From positions 186,001 through 250,000 of the forward strand of contig CBDHGY010000002.1 in assembly GCA_965263325.1 (NCBI GenBank): 64,000 bases of DNA. Reading direction: 5' to 3'. Position 1 is the first letter of the stretch. Each line of letters starts with the position of its first letter. A program made the translations under genes and the position numbers. Under the pieces are notes generated by a model. The model saw only the letters and a list, made by a program, of their open reading frames with translations. It did no database searches and was not told the origin of the DNA. This DNA comes from CBDHGY01 sp965263325 (lineage in GTDB: Bacteria > Pseudomonadota > Alphaproteobacteria > Caulobacterales > Hyphomonadaceae). This document shows positions 42,747 through 50,892 of this stretch, in pieces.

Positions 42747-43813
42747 TCTTCGTGTGAGATGATTTTCGTTACATGTCCGTCTGATGTGTTGAGGTATCTC
42801 GCCTGCCCGCTTGGCCATACCTGTAATCGTGCGTGCATTTTTGGAGACGCTTTGCTGCCGCCGAATAGGGATTCCGGCTCATAGCATAGCCACGCAAGAG
42901 GAGCTTTTTCGGTCGCTTGTCGGCCAGCTTCCTCGATCAACCGGAAAATATCTTCAATCTCGTTTCGTTGGGGGTAGATGAGAAACACAGAATGATAGAT
43001 GACCGTCAAACCGTCATTCGCGCGCGCTTTGATTTTTTCTTTGAGCCAGTCGCGAGCATTCGCTTGCTGAACGTGATAACCGGTTTCTACCGCCAGCTTA
43101 ATTGCTGCATCGAGCCGGCTGAGACGTTCTTGCTGATCTGGCCATGTATAAGCTTTCAGCAGTAAGGCGCGATCGCGGTCCAGGACGTTTAAGGGATTGA
43201 GGTCGCAGGCGCTCCGGGAACGGATCTCTGGCTCAGCGGCTAAAAAACGTGGTGGTGGGCCTGACCAATCCGTCCTTATAAATACCTCGCTATTTCCAGC
43301 ACGGTCCCAATTGTCGGTCTGATAATTAAAGCGATCCCAGTTTAGATTTAGACCTGCGCTCGCGCCGAGTTCAATTATGTCCATTGGCATTTTGAAGCGT
43401 GCGGCGAGTTCGAGAAACCCTGGCAGCAGCGCAATGGACCGGCGCGTTTCATTGGTTTGAGGTGCAGACTGGATAAACTCTCTCACGCGCTCGAAATTGC
43501 TTTTGATATGGTTGCTGGCGATCTGCCAAACAGTTTCGATCTTCCAATCTGGCCGTTTTGCAGGATACGCAGCGGCGAGAACGATATCCGCTTCCGTCAA
43601 AACGGCGTGGTGCAAAGCCCCAGCAATCCGAAGCCCCAGCGCATCTTTTCGCGGGTTTCCAGACCAGTCTTTACAAAGCTCATAAATCGGTCCGTGTTCG
43701 GAGAAGTTTTTTGCCATTGCGCGGCATAAAGCGGCCGTAAACGGGGAGCCTAAGGCTTCGCACCATCCCGCTTGCTCCTCGAAGTGGGCGATAATGCTGC
43801 TATCGCCCATCAT
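42743..43813 (-). CDS. DUF2332 protein
   Basis: A 356-residue protein of family DUF2332. It has HFEEQAGWCEALGSPFTAALC at the N-terminus, LALLPGFLELA-like text in the middle, and IELGASAGLNLNWDRF near 145, which looks like a SAM-methyltransferase glycine loop. The late VIYHSVFLIY strand and WLCYEPESLFGG complete the fold. The reaction is unknown. Two adjacent ATGs mark the start. It is separated from cysD by 524 bases. Confidence 0.82.
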   Translation of the reverse strand: MMGDSSIIAHFEEQAGWCEALGSPFTAALCRAMAKNFSEHGPIYELCKDWSGNPRKDALGLRIAGALHHAVLTEADIVLAAAYPAKRPDWKIETVWQIASNHIKSNFERVREFIQSAPQTNETRRSIALLPGFLELAARFKMPMDIIELGASAGLNLNWDRFNYQTDNWDRAGNSEVFIRTDWSGPPPRFLAAEPEIRSRSACDLNPLNVLDRDRALLLKAYTWPDQQERLSRLDAAIKLAVETGYHVQQANARDWLKEKIKARANDGLTVIYHSVFLIYPQRNEIEDIFRLIEEAGRQATEKAPLAWLCYEPESLFGGSKASPKMHARLQVWPSGQARYLNTSDGHVTKIISHED

Positions 43814-44337
43814 AATTCGCGACCTTCAATCGATTGGGCAAAATGTCTGTGACGAAGACGAACACCATGACGGGTACGCTCGATTATCGAGCAATGAGAT
43901 ACTGAGGAAAAATTTGGCAAAATAGCGTTCATTGATTTGGGTAATATGGCGTTTGTGTTAGCTACTAATCAAGCGCCGGGGTGCCCGTAGAGCGCCAGTA
44001 ATTTATTGCAGTGCCAGGGCAGTCGGGCAAGCAAGAGAGGGCTTTTAGCACGAGTCCTGCTTCTACTGAGGTCAGAACCATCAGCCAACGGCGTGTTGTT
44101 CAGTAAAACCAGAGAGCTGAGGTCCTTGCTGGCCGCGGGGGTGCAGGCGAAATGACACCTTTCGGCGGCTATCCAGACACCTGGAATGTGATGCTTTGTG
44201 AAACGATCGGCAGAAATCGCGACTTTTCGGACATTATCCGCGTCGTGAGAGGAGAACCTGTGGCATAAGTTCTGCTAATCCCAGTTACAACGAAATCCTA
44301 CTTTCCCAACTGTATCAAACTGGATAATGGGGGCCGC
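43814..44337. other. Long intergenic region upstream of cysD
   Basis: 524 bases between divergent genes. It contains two copies of CTGAGGTC (44066-44073 and 44117-44124), a GGGGG-rich segment near 44137, and a 38-codon reading frame at 44152-44268. No known riboswitch, tRNA or clear terminator was recognised. The length suggests a regulated leader or an unannotated small gene for the sulfate activation operon. Confidence 0.5.
44152..44268 (+). CDS. Possible small ORF upstream of cysD
   Basis: A 38-codon frame starting MTPFGGYPDTWNVMLCE and ending VVRGEPVA. It is open upstream without a start to 44107, has no good ribosome binding site, and ends 70 bases before cysD. It may be a leader peptide, a gene remnant, or chance. 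Confidence 0.2.
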   Translation: MTPFGGYPDTWNVMLCETIGRNRDFSDIIRVVRGEPVA

Positions 44338-45240
44338 ATGACAGACCTGACCCACCTAGATCGGCTTGAAGCCGAGAGTATTCACATTATGCGTGAGGTT
44401 GCCGCAGAATGTGAAAACCCTGTAATGTTGTATTCCGTTGGCAAAGATAGCTCGGTGATGCTGCATCTGGCGATAAAGGCATTTTATCCCTCCATTCCCC
44501 CGTTTCCTTTGATGCATGTCGATACGACATGGAAATTCCGAGAAATGATTACGTTTCGCGATGAAACCGCGAAGAAATTGGGTCTCGAACTGATCGTTCA
44601 TATCAATCAGGAAGGTGTGGAGCAGGGGGTTGGCCCGTTCTCACATGGTTCTGCTGTTCACACTGATATTATGAAAACCCAGTCGCTGAAGATGGCGCTG
44701 GATAAATACAAGTTTGACGCAGCCTTTGGAGGCGCACGCCGCGACGAAGAAAAATCACGTGCCAAGGAGCGGGTATTCTCATTTCGGTCTGGTCAGCACC
44801 GCTGGGATCCTAAAAATCAACGCCCTGAACTCTGGAACCTATACAACACGCGGGTCCACAAGGGCGAAAGCATGCGAGTCTTCCCGCTGTCCAATTGGAC
44901 GGAACTCGACATTTGGCAGTACATTTACCGCGAGAACATCGAGATTCCTGATCTTTATCTCTCCGCGAAACGACCGGTCGTGGAGCGTGACGGAGTGTTG
45001 ATTATGGTCGATGATGACCGGATTCCACTCGAACCGGGCGAAGTGCCAATGGAAAAGATGGTTCGGTTCCGCACGCTAGGTTGCTATCCGCTAACAGGTG
45101 CTGTTGAGAGCGAAGCGACAACGCTTCCCGACGTCATTCAGGAAATGCTACTTACGACGACTTCGGAGCGTCAGGGGCGCGTGATCGATTCTGACGCTGG
45201 CGCTTCAATGGAGCAGAAAAAGCAGGAAGGTTACTTCTAA
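44338..45240 (+). CDS. cysD: Sulfate adenylyltransferase subunit 2
   Basis: CysD is the PP-loop ATP sulfurylase subunit that makes APS from ATP and sulfate. The 300-residue protein has the PP-loop SVGKDSS at 33-39, HVDTTWKFREM, FGGARRDEEKSRAKERVFSF and RTLGCYPLTGAVES. Length is as expected. One base separates it from cysNC, its GTPase partner. The upstream region is unusually long. Confidence 0.97.
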   Translation: MTDLTHLDRLEAESIHIMREVAAECENPVMLYSVGKDSSVMLHLAIKAFYPSIPPFPLMHVDTTWKFREMITFRDETAKKLGLELIVHINQEGVEQGVGPFSHGSAVHTDIMKTQSLKMALDKYKFDAAFGGARRDEEKSRAKERVFSFRSGQHRWDPKNQRPELWNLYNTRVHKGESMRVFPLSNWTELDIWQYIYRENIEIPDLYLSAKRPVVERDGVLIMVDDDRIPLEPGEVPMEKMVRFRTLGCYPLTGAVESEATTLPDVIQEMLLTTTSERQGRVIDSDAGASMEQKKQEGYF

Positions 45241-45241
45241 A

Positions 45242-47152
45242 ATGGCCGATACAGACTCACTGCTTGAAACTGACATCCTTGCCTACCTGCAGCGGCATGA
45301 AAATAAAGACATGCTACGCTTCATTACATGCGGCTCCGTCGATGATGGTAAATCCACACTTATCGGACGTCTCCTATACGACTCCAAACTCATCTATGAT
45401 GATCAGCTTGCGGCTATTGAAAAGGATTCCAAGACGGCTGGCACGCAAGGCGACAAAGTTGATCTCGCTCTTCTTGTCGATGGACTTGCCGCAGAGCGCG
45501 AGCAGGGCATCACAATCGACGTTGCCTACCGGTTCTTTTCCACCGACAAGCGGAAGTTCATCGTCGCCGATACGCCGGGCCATGAACAATATACCCGTAA
45601 TATGGCGACGGGGGCCTCAACAGCCGATCTTGCAATTCTTCTGATCGATGCGCGCCATGGTGTTCAGGTGCAAACGCGCCGCCACGCATACATCGCAAGC
45701 TTGCTGGGCATTCGCCACGTCGCTGTTGCCATCAACAAAATGGACCTTGTTGAATTCTCCGAGAGCCGATTTGCGGAAATTGAAGCTGACTTTAATATTT
45801 TTGCTGAGCCTCTTGGTTTCGATAGCATTACATGTCTGCCGTTATCGGCACTAGACGGTGATAACGTCACGACGAAATCTGACCGTACACCCTGGTATAC
45901 AGGCCCTAGCCTGCTGGAGCATTTGGAAACGGTGGATGTTAGCAGGGTATCTGAAACAACGGGATTCCGTTTGCCTGTGCAATGGGTAAATAGACCAAAC
46001 CTCGACTTCCGCGGTTTCTCCGGAACCGTAGCATCGGGCACAATCAAGAACGGTGATCAGATCATCGCGATGCCGTCAGGCAAGCGCTCGACCGTGACAG
46101 GGATTGTGACTTATAGCGGCAATTTGGAAAGCGCGCAGCAAAACCAGGCAATCACGCTCACACTGGCTGACGAGATTGATATTTCGCGCGGTGATGTGAT
46201 TTGTTCAGCAGACGATCCGGCTGGACAGTCCGACCAATTTAACGCCCATGTGCTTTGGATGGCCGAAAGGAAGCTCTTTCCAGGCCGCCAGTATCGTATG
46301 AAGATAAATAACCAATCGGTGCTCGCATCCGTCACCGCACTGAAAGAGAAAGTGAACGTTAACACGCTTGCAAGCGAGGCTGGTAAGACGCTTGAGCTAA
46401 ACGAAATTGGCGTGTGCAACATTTCCATCAGTCAGCCAATCGCTTTTGATCCTTATAAGAACAATCGTCAGATGGGCGGATTTATTCTTATCGATCGCCA
46501 AACGAATGAAACCGTAGGTGCGGGTATGCTTGGTTTCTCGCTGCGCCGCGCTGATAATGTGGTTTGGCAGGACATGGAGATCGGGAAACCACAACGGGCT
46601 TCTCAGAAAAATCAGAAGCCAGCCGTTCTCTGGTTCACAGGACTATCCGGATCTGGAAAGTCAACGATTGCAAACATCGTTGAGAAAATCCTGTTTGATC
46701 GCGGTCGCCACACCTACATTCTCGACGGGGACAATGTCCGTCACGGTCTGAACAAGGACCTTGGATTTAAGGATGCCGACCGCGTTGAAAATATTCGGCG
46801 GGTGACCGAAGTATCCAAGCTGATGGCAGATGCTGGTTTGATGACATTGGTCTCGTTCATTTCGCCATTCCGCGCGGAACGACAAATTGCGCGCCAGGCA
46901 ATGGCGGAAGGCGAATTCATTGAGATTTATGTCAACACGCCGTTAGAAGTCGCCGAAGCAAGAGATGTCAAAGGTCTGTATGCAAAAGCGAGAGCTGGTG
47001 AGATCAAGAATTTCACCGGTATCGACTCGGAGTATCAGGCACCTCGCAATGCCGAGATCGAGATCAATACGGTTGAGATGAGTGCCGAAGATGCTGCCCA
47101 ACGAATTGTCGAGTACCTCGAAGAAAATGGATATCTCGACGCTGATGACTGA
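45242..47152 (+). CDS. cysNC: Bifunctional ATP sulfurylase GTPase subunit / APS kinase
   Basis: A 636-residue fusion. The N-terminal CysN GTPase has GSVDDGKST at 31-39, DTPGHEQYTRNM near 110, and NKMD at 165-168. The C-terminal CysC APS kinase has its P-loop GLSGSGKST at 467-475 and the DGDNVRHGLNKDLGF block. Together with CysD it converts sulfate to PAPS. It overlaps the DHH phosphoesterase gene by eight bases, so both are translated together. Confidence 0.97.
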   Translation: MADTDSLLETDILAYLQRHENKDMLRFITCGSVDDGKSTLIGRLLYDSKLIYDDQLAAIEKDSKTAGTQGDKVDLALLVDGLAAEREQGITIDVAYRFFSTDKRKFIVADTPGHEQYTRNMATGASTADLAILLIDARHGVQVQTRRHAYIASLLGIRHVAVAINKMDLVEFSESRFAEIEADFNIFAEPLGFDSITCLPLSALDGDNVTTKSDRTPWYTGPSLLEHLETVDVSRVSETTGFRLPVQWVNRPNLDFRGFSGTVASGTIKNGDQIIAMPSGKRSTVTGIVTYSGNLESAQQNQAITLTLADEIDISRGDVICSADDPAGQSDQFNAHVLWMAERKLFPGRQYRMKINNQSVLASVTALKEKVNVNTLASEAGKTLELNEIGVCNISISQPIAFDPYKNNRQMGGFILIDRQTNETVGAGMLGFSLRRADNVVWQDMEIGKPQRASQKNQKPAVLWFTGLSGSGKSTIANIVEKILFDRGRHTYILDGDNVRHGLNKDLGFKDADRVENIRRVTEVSKLMADAGLMTLVSFISPFRAERQIARQAMAEGEFIEIYVNTPLEVAEARDVKGLYAKARAGEIKNFTGIDSEYQAPRNAEIEINTVEMSAEDAAQRIVEYLEENGYLDADD

Positions 47153-48107
47153 TTTCGACGTCTTTAACGGTGACGCCGATGGCATTTGCTCACTTGTGCA
47201 AATGCGACTGGCAGAGCCGCGCGAGGCTCGGCTTGTCACGGGCGTTAAGCGAAAGATTGACTTGCTTGCAGATGTGGAGGCAAGTGCCGAGGACCGCGTG
47301 ACGGTACTAGATGTTTCCATGAAAACGAATGGTGTCGACCTTCGAAGGATCCTCGACGCCGGCGCGCATGTCTTTTACGCGGACCATCATATGCCGGGGG
47401 ATGTTCCGGAGCATCCAAACTTATCGGCGCACATCGATACATCTGCAGAGACGTGCACGGCGCTGATCGTCGATGAGCACCTCGGCGGAGCGTATCGCTC
47501 ATGGGCCGTCACAGCAGCCTTCGGAGACAATTTCCCAGGCCCCGCCCGGGAGGCAGCTGCGCCTCTTGGGCTTAATAATGAAACGCTCTCAAAACTTGAG
47601 CGCCTCGGGACCCTTATCAATTACAATGGGTACGGGGCGTCCTTAGATGATCTGTATTACAATCCCAGCGAGCTTTACCTGCAGCTCGTCCCATTCGAGA
47701 CGCCAATGGCCTTCATGGCCGAAAATGTAGATGTCTTTTCACGGCTCGATGCTGGCTACGAAGATGATATGGTTCATGCGCGCGAAGCAAGAGCTCTGAA
47801 AGAAACCGATGCGATAAGTGCGCTCCTTATGCCGAATGTACCCGCCTCTCGCCGCGTATCAGGCGTGTATGGAAACGCCCTCGCTCAGGAAAACCCAGGT
47901 AGAGCGCACGCAATTCTGACCGATAAGGGGGACGGTGGATTCGTTGTTTCTGTTCGTGCTCCATTAAAAGACCGGCAGGGTGCTGGCGAGCTTTGTAGTA
48001 GCTTTGACACTGGCGGTGGGCGAAGCGCCGCTGCGGGTATAAACCATTTGCCGGAAGCGGATGTTGATCGCTTCATTGAAGCGTTCGAAGCGGCGTATTC
48101 ACGCTGA
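47145..48107 (+). CDS. DHH family phosphoesterase coupled to cysNC
   Basis: A 320-residue DHH/DHHA1-type protein with FNGDADGICSL at 7-17 (Asp10, Asp12), VLDVSMK, YADHH with DHH at 80-82, and a C-terminal SFDTGGGRSAAAGINHL block. Relatives such as NrnA degrade short RNAs and dephosphorylate pAp, the byproduct of PAPS use. The ATG at 47145 overlaps the cysNC stop by eight bases; the longer frame from 47082 lies inside cysNC. A role in pAp removal, in place of CysQ, is inferred from position. Confidence 0.82.
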   Translation: MTDFDVFNGDADGICSLVQMRLAEPREARLVTGVKRKIDLLADVEASAEDRVTVLDVSMKTNGVDLRRILDAGAHVFYADHHMPGDVPEHPNLSAHIDTSAETCTALIVDEHLGGAYRSWAVTAAFGDNFPGPAREAAAPLGLNNETLSKLERLGTLINYNGYGASLDDLYYNPSELYLQLVPFETPMAFMAENVDVFSRLDAGYEDDMVHAREARALKETDAISALLMPNVPASRRVSGVYGNALAQENPGRAHAILTDKGDGGFVVSVRAPLKDRQGAGELCSSFDTGGGRSAAAGINHLPEADVDRFIEAFEAAYSR

Positions 48108-48178
48108 CTGCCTCAACGTCAGAATTGACCTGATAAGCTGCAAAGTGCACTTGTTATGGCTCGATGAGGGAGTGCGAC

Positions 48179-49207
48179 ATGGCCGAGTATAAGCAAATTG
48201 TGCTGAGACGATATTGCGACGGCCCGCCTCTTCCAGATGATTTCGCACTTGAGGTTGGTGAGCTGCCGCAACCGAAAGAGGGCCGCTTTCGTGTGCGTCA
48301 TGTCTGGTGCTCAGTTGATCCTGGAACCCGCTCAAGGCTTTCAGGCGGCGATAGCTATGCAGCAGCGCTGCCGCTCGGGAACCCGATCGACGGTTTTAGC
48401 GTCGGCGTTGTTGAAGCCAGCCAGAGCGAAAAATTTCCCAATGGAATGTTAGTAGGAGTGGCCGGCGGGTGGAGAACCCATTCAGTTCAGTCGGGCAAAG
48501 GATTTGTCGTTCCAATCCCTCCTGCTGCGAGCGCATTACCGCTATCTTATTGGATCGGTGTTTTGGGTGTACCCGGGCTGACGGCTTGGTTTGGTATGCG
48601 TAACACTGCTCGGTTCAAAGAAGGCGACGCGGTGCTTGTAACATCTGCGGCTGGCCCGGTCGGGGCTACCGCCGGCCAGCTAGCAAAAGCTTGGGGCGCG
48701 AGCCGTGTGGTGGGCGTCGCAGGCGCTGATAAAAAATGCGATTGGCTAAAGAACGACGCAGGCTTTGATGCTGTCATTAACTACAAAACAGCAAGCGATC
48801 TTACCGCCTCCATTAATGCCGAGTTTCCAGATGGCATTGATGTGCTCTTCGATAATGTTGGTAATGAGATGGTGAACCGAGTTATTCCGCTTATGAATAT
48901 GAATGGCCGCATTTGTATTTCCGGCCAGGTCGCGGATTATAATGTCCCACCAAAAAGCCGTTTTGGGATATATAACACAGCTCAGTTCATTACCCATCGA
49001 ATAAACATGCAAGGACTGGTCGTGTTCGACTTTGCGCGGCAGTTCGGCGAAGCGTTATCAGAGATGTCTCAACTTATCGCCTCGGGTGGGATTAAGGTAA
49101 AAGAAGAACGCTTTGAAGGTATCGAAAACATGCCAGACGCGTTTTGTGGATTGTTTCGGGGCGAAAACTTTGGGCGCCGCGTTGTTCAGGTGGGGGAGGA
49201 GCCATGA
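48179..49207 (+). CDS. NADP-dependent MDR oxidoreductase (CurA/prostaglandin reductase type)
   Basis: A 342-residue zinc-independent medium-chain reductase. It has WCSVDPGTRSRL in the N-terminal domain, the cofactor loop TSAAGPVGATAGQLAK near 158, and GIDVLFDNVGNEMVN. Members reduce double bonds of enones and enals. The ATG at 48179 follows GAGGGAG and is preferred to 48164. It overlaps the enoyl-CoA hydratase gene by four bases (ATGA). Confidence 0.88.
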   Translation: MAEYKQIVLRRYCDGPPLPDDFALEVGELPQPKEGRFRVRHVWCSVDPGTRSRLSGGDSYAAALPLGNPIDGFSVGVVEASQSEKFPNGMLVGVAGGWRTHSVQSGKGFVVPIPPAASALPLSYWIGVLGVPGLTAWFGMRNTARFKEGDAVLVTSAAGPVGATAGQLAKAWGASRVVGVAGADKKCDWLKNDAGFDAVINYKTASDLTASINAEFPDGIDVLFDNVGNEMVNRVIPLMNMNGRICISGQVADYNVPPKSRFGIYNTAQFITHRINMQGLVVFDFARQFGEALSEMSQLIASGGIKVKEERFEGIENMPDAFCGLFRGENFGRRVVQVGEEP

Positions 49208-50016
49208 CGCAGGTTTTTGATGTAACAACAAAAGACTATCAGCGTTTTTCTTTCGAGCGCGACGGGAAGATTCTCAAAGCCATCATCACTTCTGATCATC
49301 CGGTAAACGGCGTTGATGCTCAGATGCATGACGAGCTCGCTATGGTGTTCACGGACCTGCAGCGCGACAGTCATTCAGATATTATAATCCTCACCGCTAA
49401 AGGCCGCGCTTTTTGTGCTGGCGGAGATATGGATTGGTTTGAAGAGCAGATAGAAACACCCGCGAGATTTCGGGATATCGCGTGGGATGCCAAGCGTATT
49501 GTCATGACTCTGCTTGAAATGGAGAAGCCAATCATCTGCCGCCTTAACGGTGCAGCAGCGGGGCTCGGCGCGACCATAGCGCTTCTCTGCGATATCATCA
49601 TTGCTGATGAGGTCGCCAAGATTGGTGATCCACATGTGAAGGTTGGCCTTGTCGCGGGCGACGGAGGCGCGTTGATCTGGCCGCAACTGGTTGGATATGC
49701 AAAAGCCAAAGAGCTGTTGATGACGGGTGACTTGTTGTCGGCGGCAGAGGCGAAAGATCTCGGACTGATTAATTATGCGGTCCCTGCAGATCAGCTGGAC
49801 GAAAAAGTATCTCAACTTGTTGGGAAGCTTCAAGCCAATCCTAAGTGGGCGGTTCGTTGGACAAAATCGGTAACGAACATTCCGCTGCGCGCGCTCGCGG
49901 CACAATTGATGGATGCGAGCGTCGGTTGGGAATCGGTTTCGAATTATCTTGAAGATCGGAAAGAGGCCGTTTTGGCTTTTAAGGAAAAGCGTCCACCGAA
50001 TCTTTCTGGTGAATAA
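49204..50016 (+). CDS. Enoyl-CoA hydratase/isomerase family protein
   Basis: A 270-residue crotonase-fold enzyme with the oxyanion-hole motifs KGRAFCAGGDMDWF and NGAAAGLGATIALLCDIIIA, and DPHVKVGLVAGDGGALIWPQLVG. It hydrates or isomerises enoyl-CoA. The ATG at 49204 follows GGAGGA and overlaps the reductase stop; the frame from 49144 lies inside that gene. The two genes probably act in one acyl-CoA route, substrate unknown. Confidence 0.9.
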   Translation: MTQVFDVTTKDYQRFSFERDGKILKAIITSDHPVNGVDAQMHDELAMVFTDLQRDSHSDIIILTAKGRAFCAGGDMDWFEEQIETPARFRDIAWDAKRIVMTLLEMEKPIICRLNGAAAGLGATIALLCDIIIADEVAKIGDPHVKVGLVAGDGGALIWPQLVGYAKAKELLMTGDLLSAAEAKDLGLINYAVPADQLDEKVSQLVGKLQANPKWAVRWTKSVTNIPLRALAAQLMDASVGWESVSNYLEDRKEAVLAFKEKRPPNLSGE

Positions 50017-50238
50017 GCGGCAACGATCACAGGTGCCGTTCCGGATTTGCCGATAACACTACAAGTCAATAATTTTATTGATTATTTTTACCGCAGCTGG
50101 TGCCTTCAAGTGCGGGCATAACACAATGTTAATAGAATTCTCCCTAATGTATTGGGCAAGCGGGGTGCTGGCCGAGTATCGGGTGGCAACTGTCCGAAAT
50201 TTAAGCCGTATTACCTTCTCGTGTTTGGATGGTTCTGA

Positions 50239-50514
50239 ATGTCACAGGTCTCCCTAAAACTGCCTGATCGTCTTGATCGTTCTGCAGCTCTTGAGCTCAA
50301 GGAACAACTTGATCATCACATTGGTCAGCCAGTGGAAATCGACGCTTCTGATAACCAGACAATAAGCGGGGCTGGTCTCCAGGTGTTGCATATCGCTGGG
50401 GAGCATTGGCGGGCATCGGGCTCGCAATTCGAGATTGTGCAGCCGTCTGAGAAGCTCTCCGAAGCGCTCAGTTGGCTAGAGCATTCAACACAAGAAGAAA
50501 TAGGAGAAGACTAA
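50239..50514 (+). CDS. STAS domain protein of the chemotaxis locus
   Basis: A 91-residue STAS domain protein with VSLKLPDRLDRSAALELKEQL and IDASDNQTISGAGLQVLHIA. The Ser in the STAS loop, normally phosphorylated in anti-sigma antagonists, is in the ISGAG segment. It opens the che gene run, two bases before cheY. STAS proteins at the head of alphaproteobacterial che operons are common, with unclear function. Confidence 0.85.
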   Translation: MSQVSLKLPDRLDRSAALELKEQLDHHIGQPVEIDASDNQTISGAGLQVLHIAGEHWRASGSQFEIVQPSEKLSEALSWLEHSTQEEIGED

Positions 50515-50516
50515 GA

Positions 50517-50882
50517 ATGTCTCTGACTGTTCTCGCCATTGATGATTCAAGCACAATGCGGAATCTCATTTCCATGACTCTCAAGTCTGCAGGCTTCGAA
50601 GTCATCGTCGCCGAAGACGGCATAGACGGGATAGAAAAGCTATCGAACATCGCGCCAAACATAATCATTACGGACATTAATATGCCGCGTATGGATGGGT
50701 TCGGCGTGATTGAAACGGTTCGCGCAGATCCGCGACACCGCGATATGCCCATCTTGACGCTTACGACAGAGAGCGCACCAGAGCTGAAGCAGCGTGCGCG
50801 CGACGCCGGCGCGACAGGTTGGATTGTGAAGCCTTTTGATCCTGTAAAGCTGGTCAACGTTATTCGCCGCGTGGCTGCATAG
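50517..50882 (+). CDS. cheY: Chemotaxis response regulator CheY
   Basis: A 121-residue single receiver domain with acidic pair Asp9-Asp10, phosphoacceptor Asp53 in ITDINMPRMDG, the TTES switch near 82, and Lys in VKPFDP. The ATG at 50517 follows AGGAGA; the longer frame from 50472 lies in the STAS gene. It lies ten bases before cheA, so it is the likely main CheA target. Confidence 0.93.
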   Translation: MSLTVLAIDDSSTMRNLISMTLKSAGFEVIVAEDGIDGIEKLSNIAPNIIITDINMPRMDGFGVIETVRADPRHRDMPILTLTTESAPELKQRARDAGATGWIVKPFDPVKLVNVIRRVAA

Positions 50883-50892
50883 GGAGCTAGCT

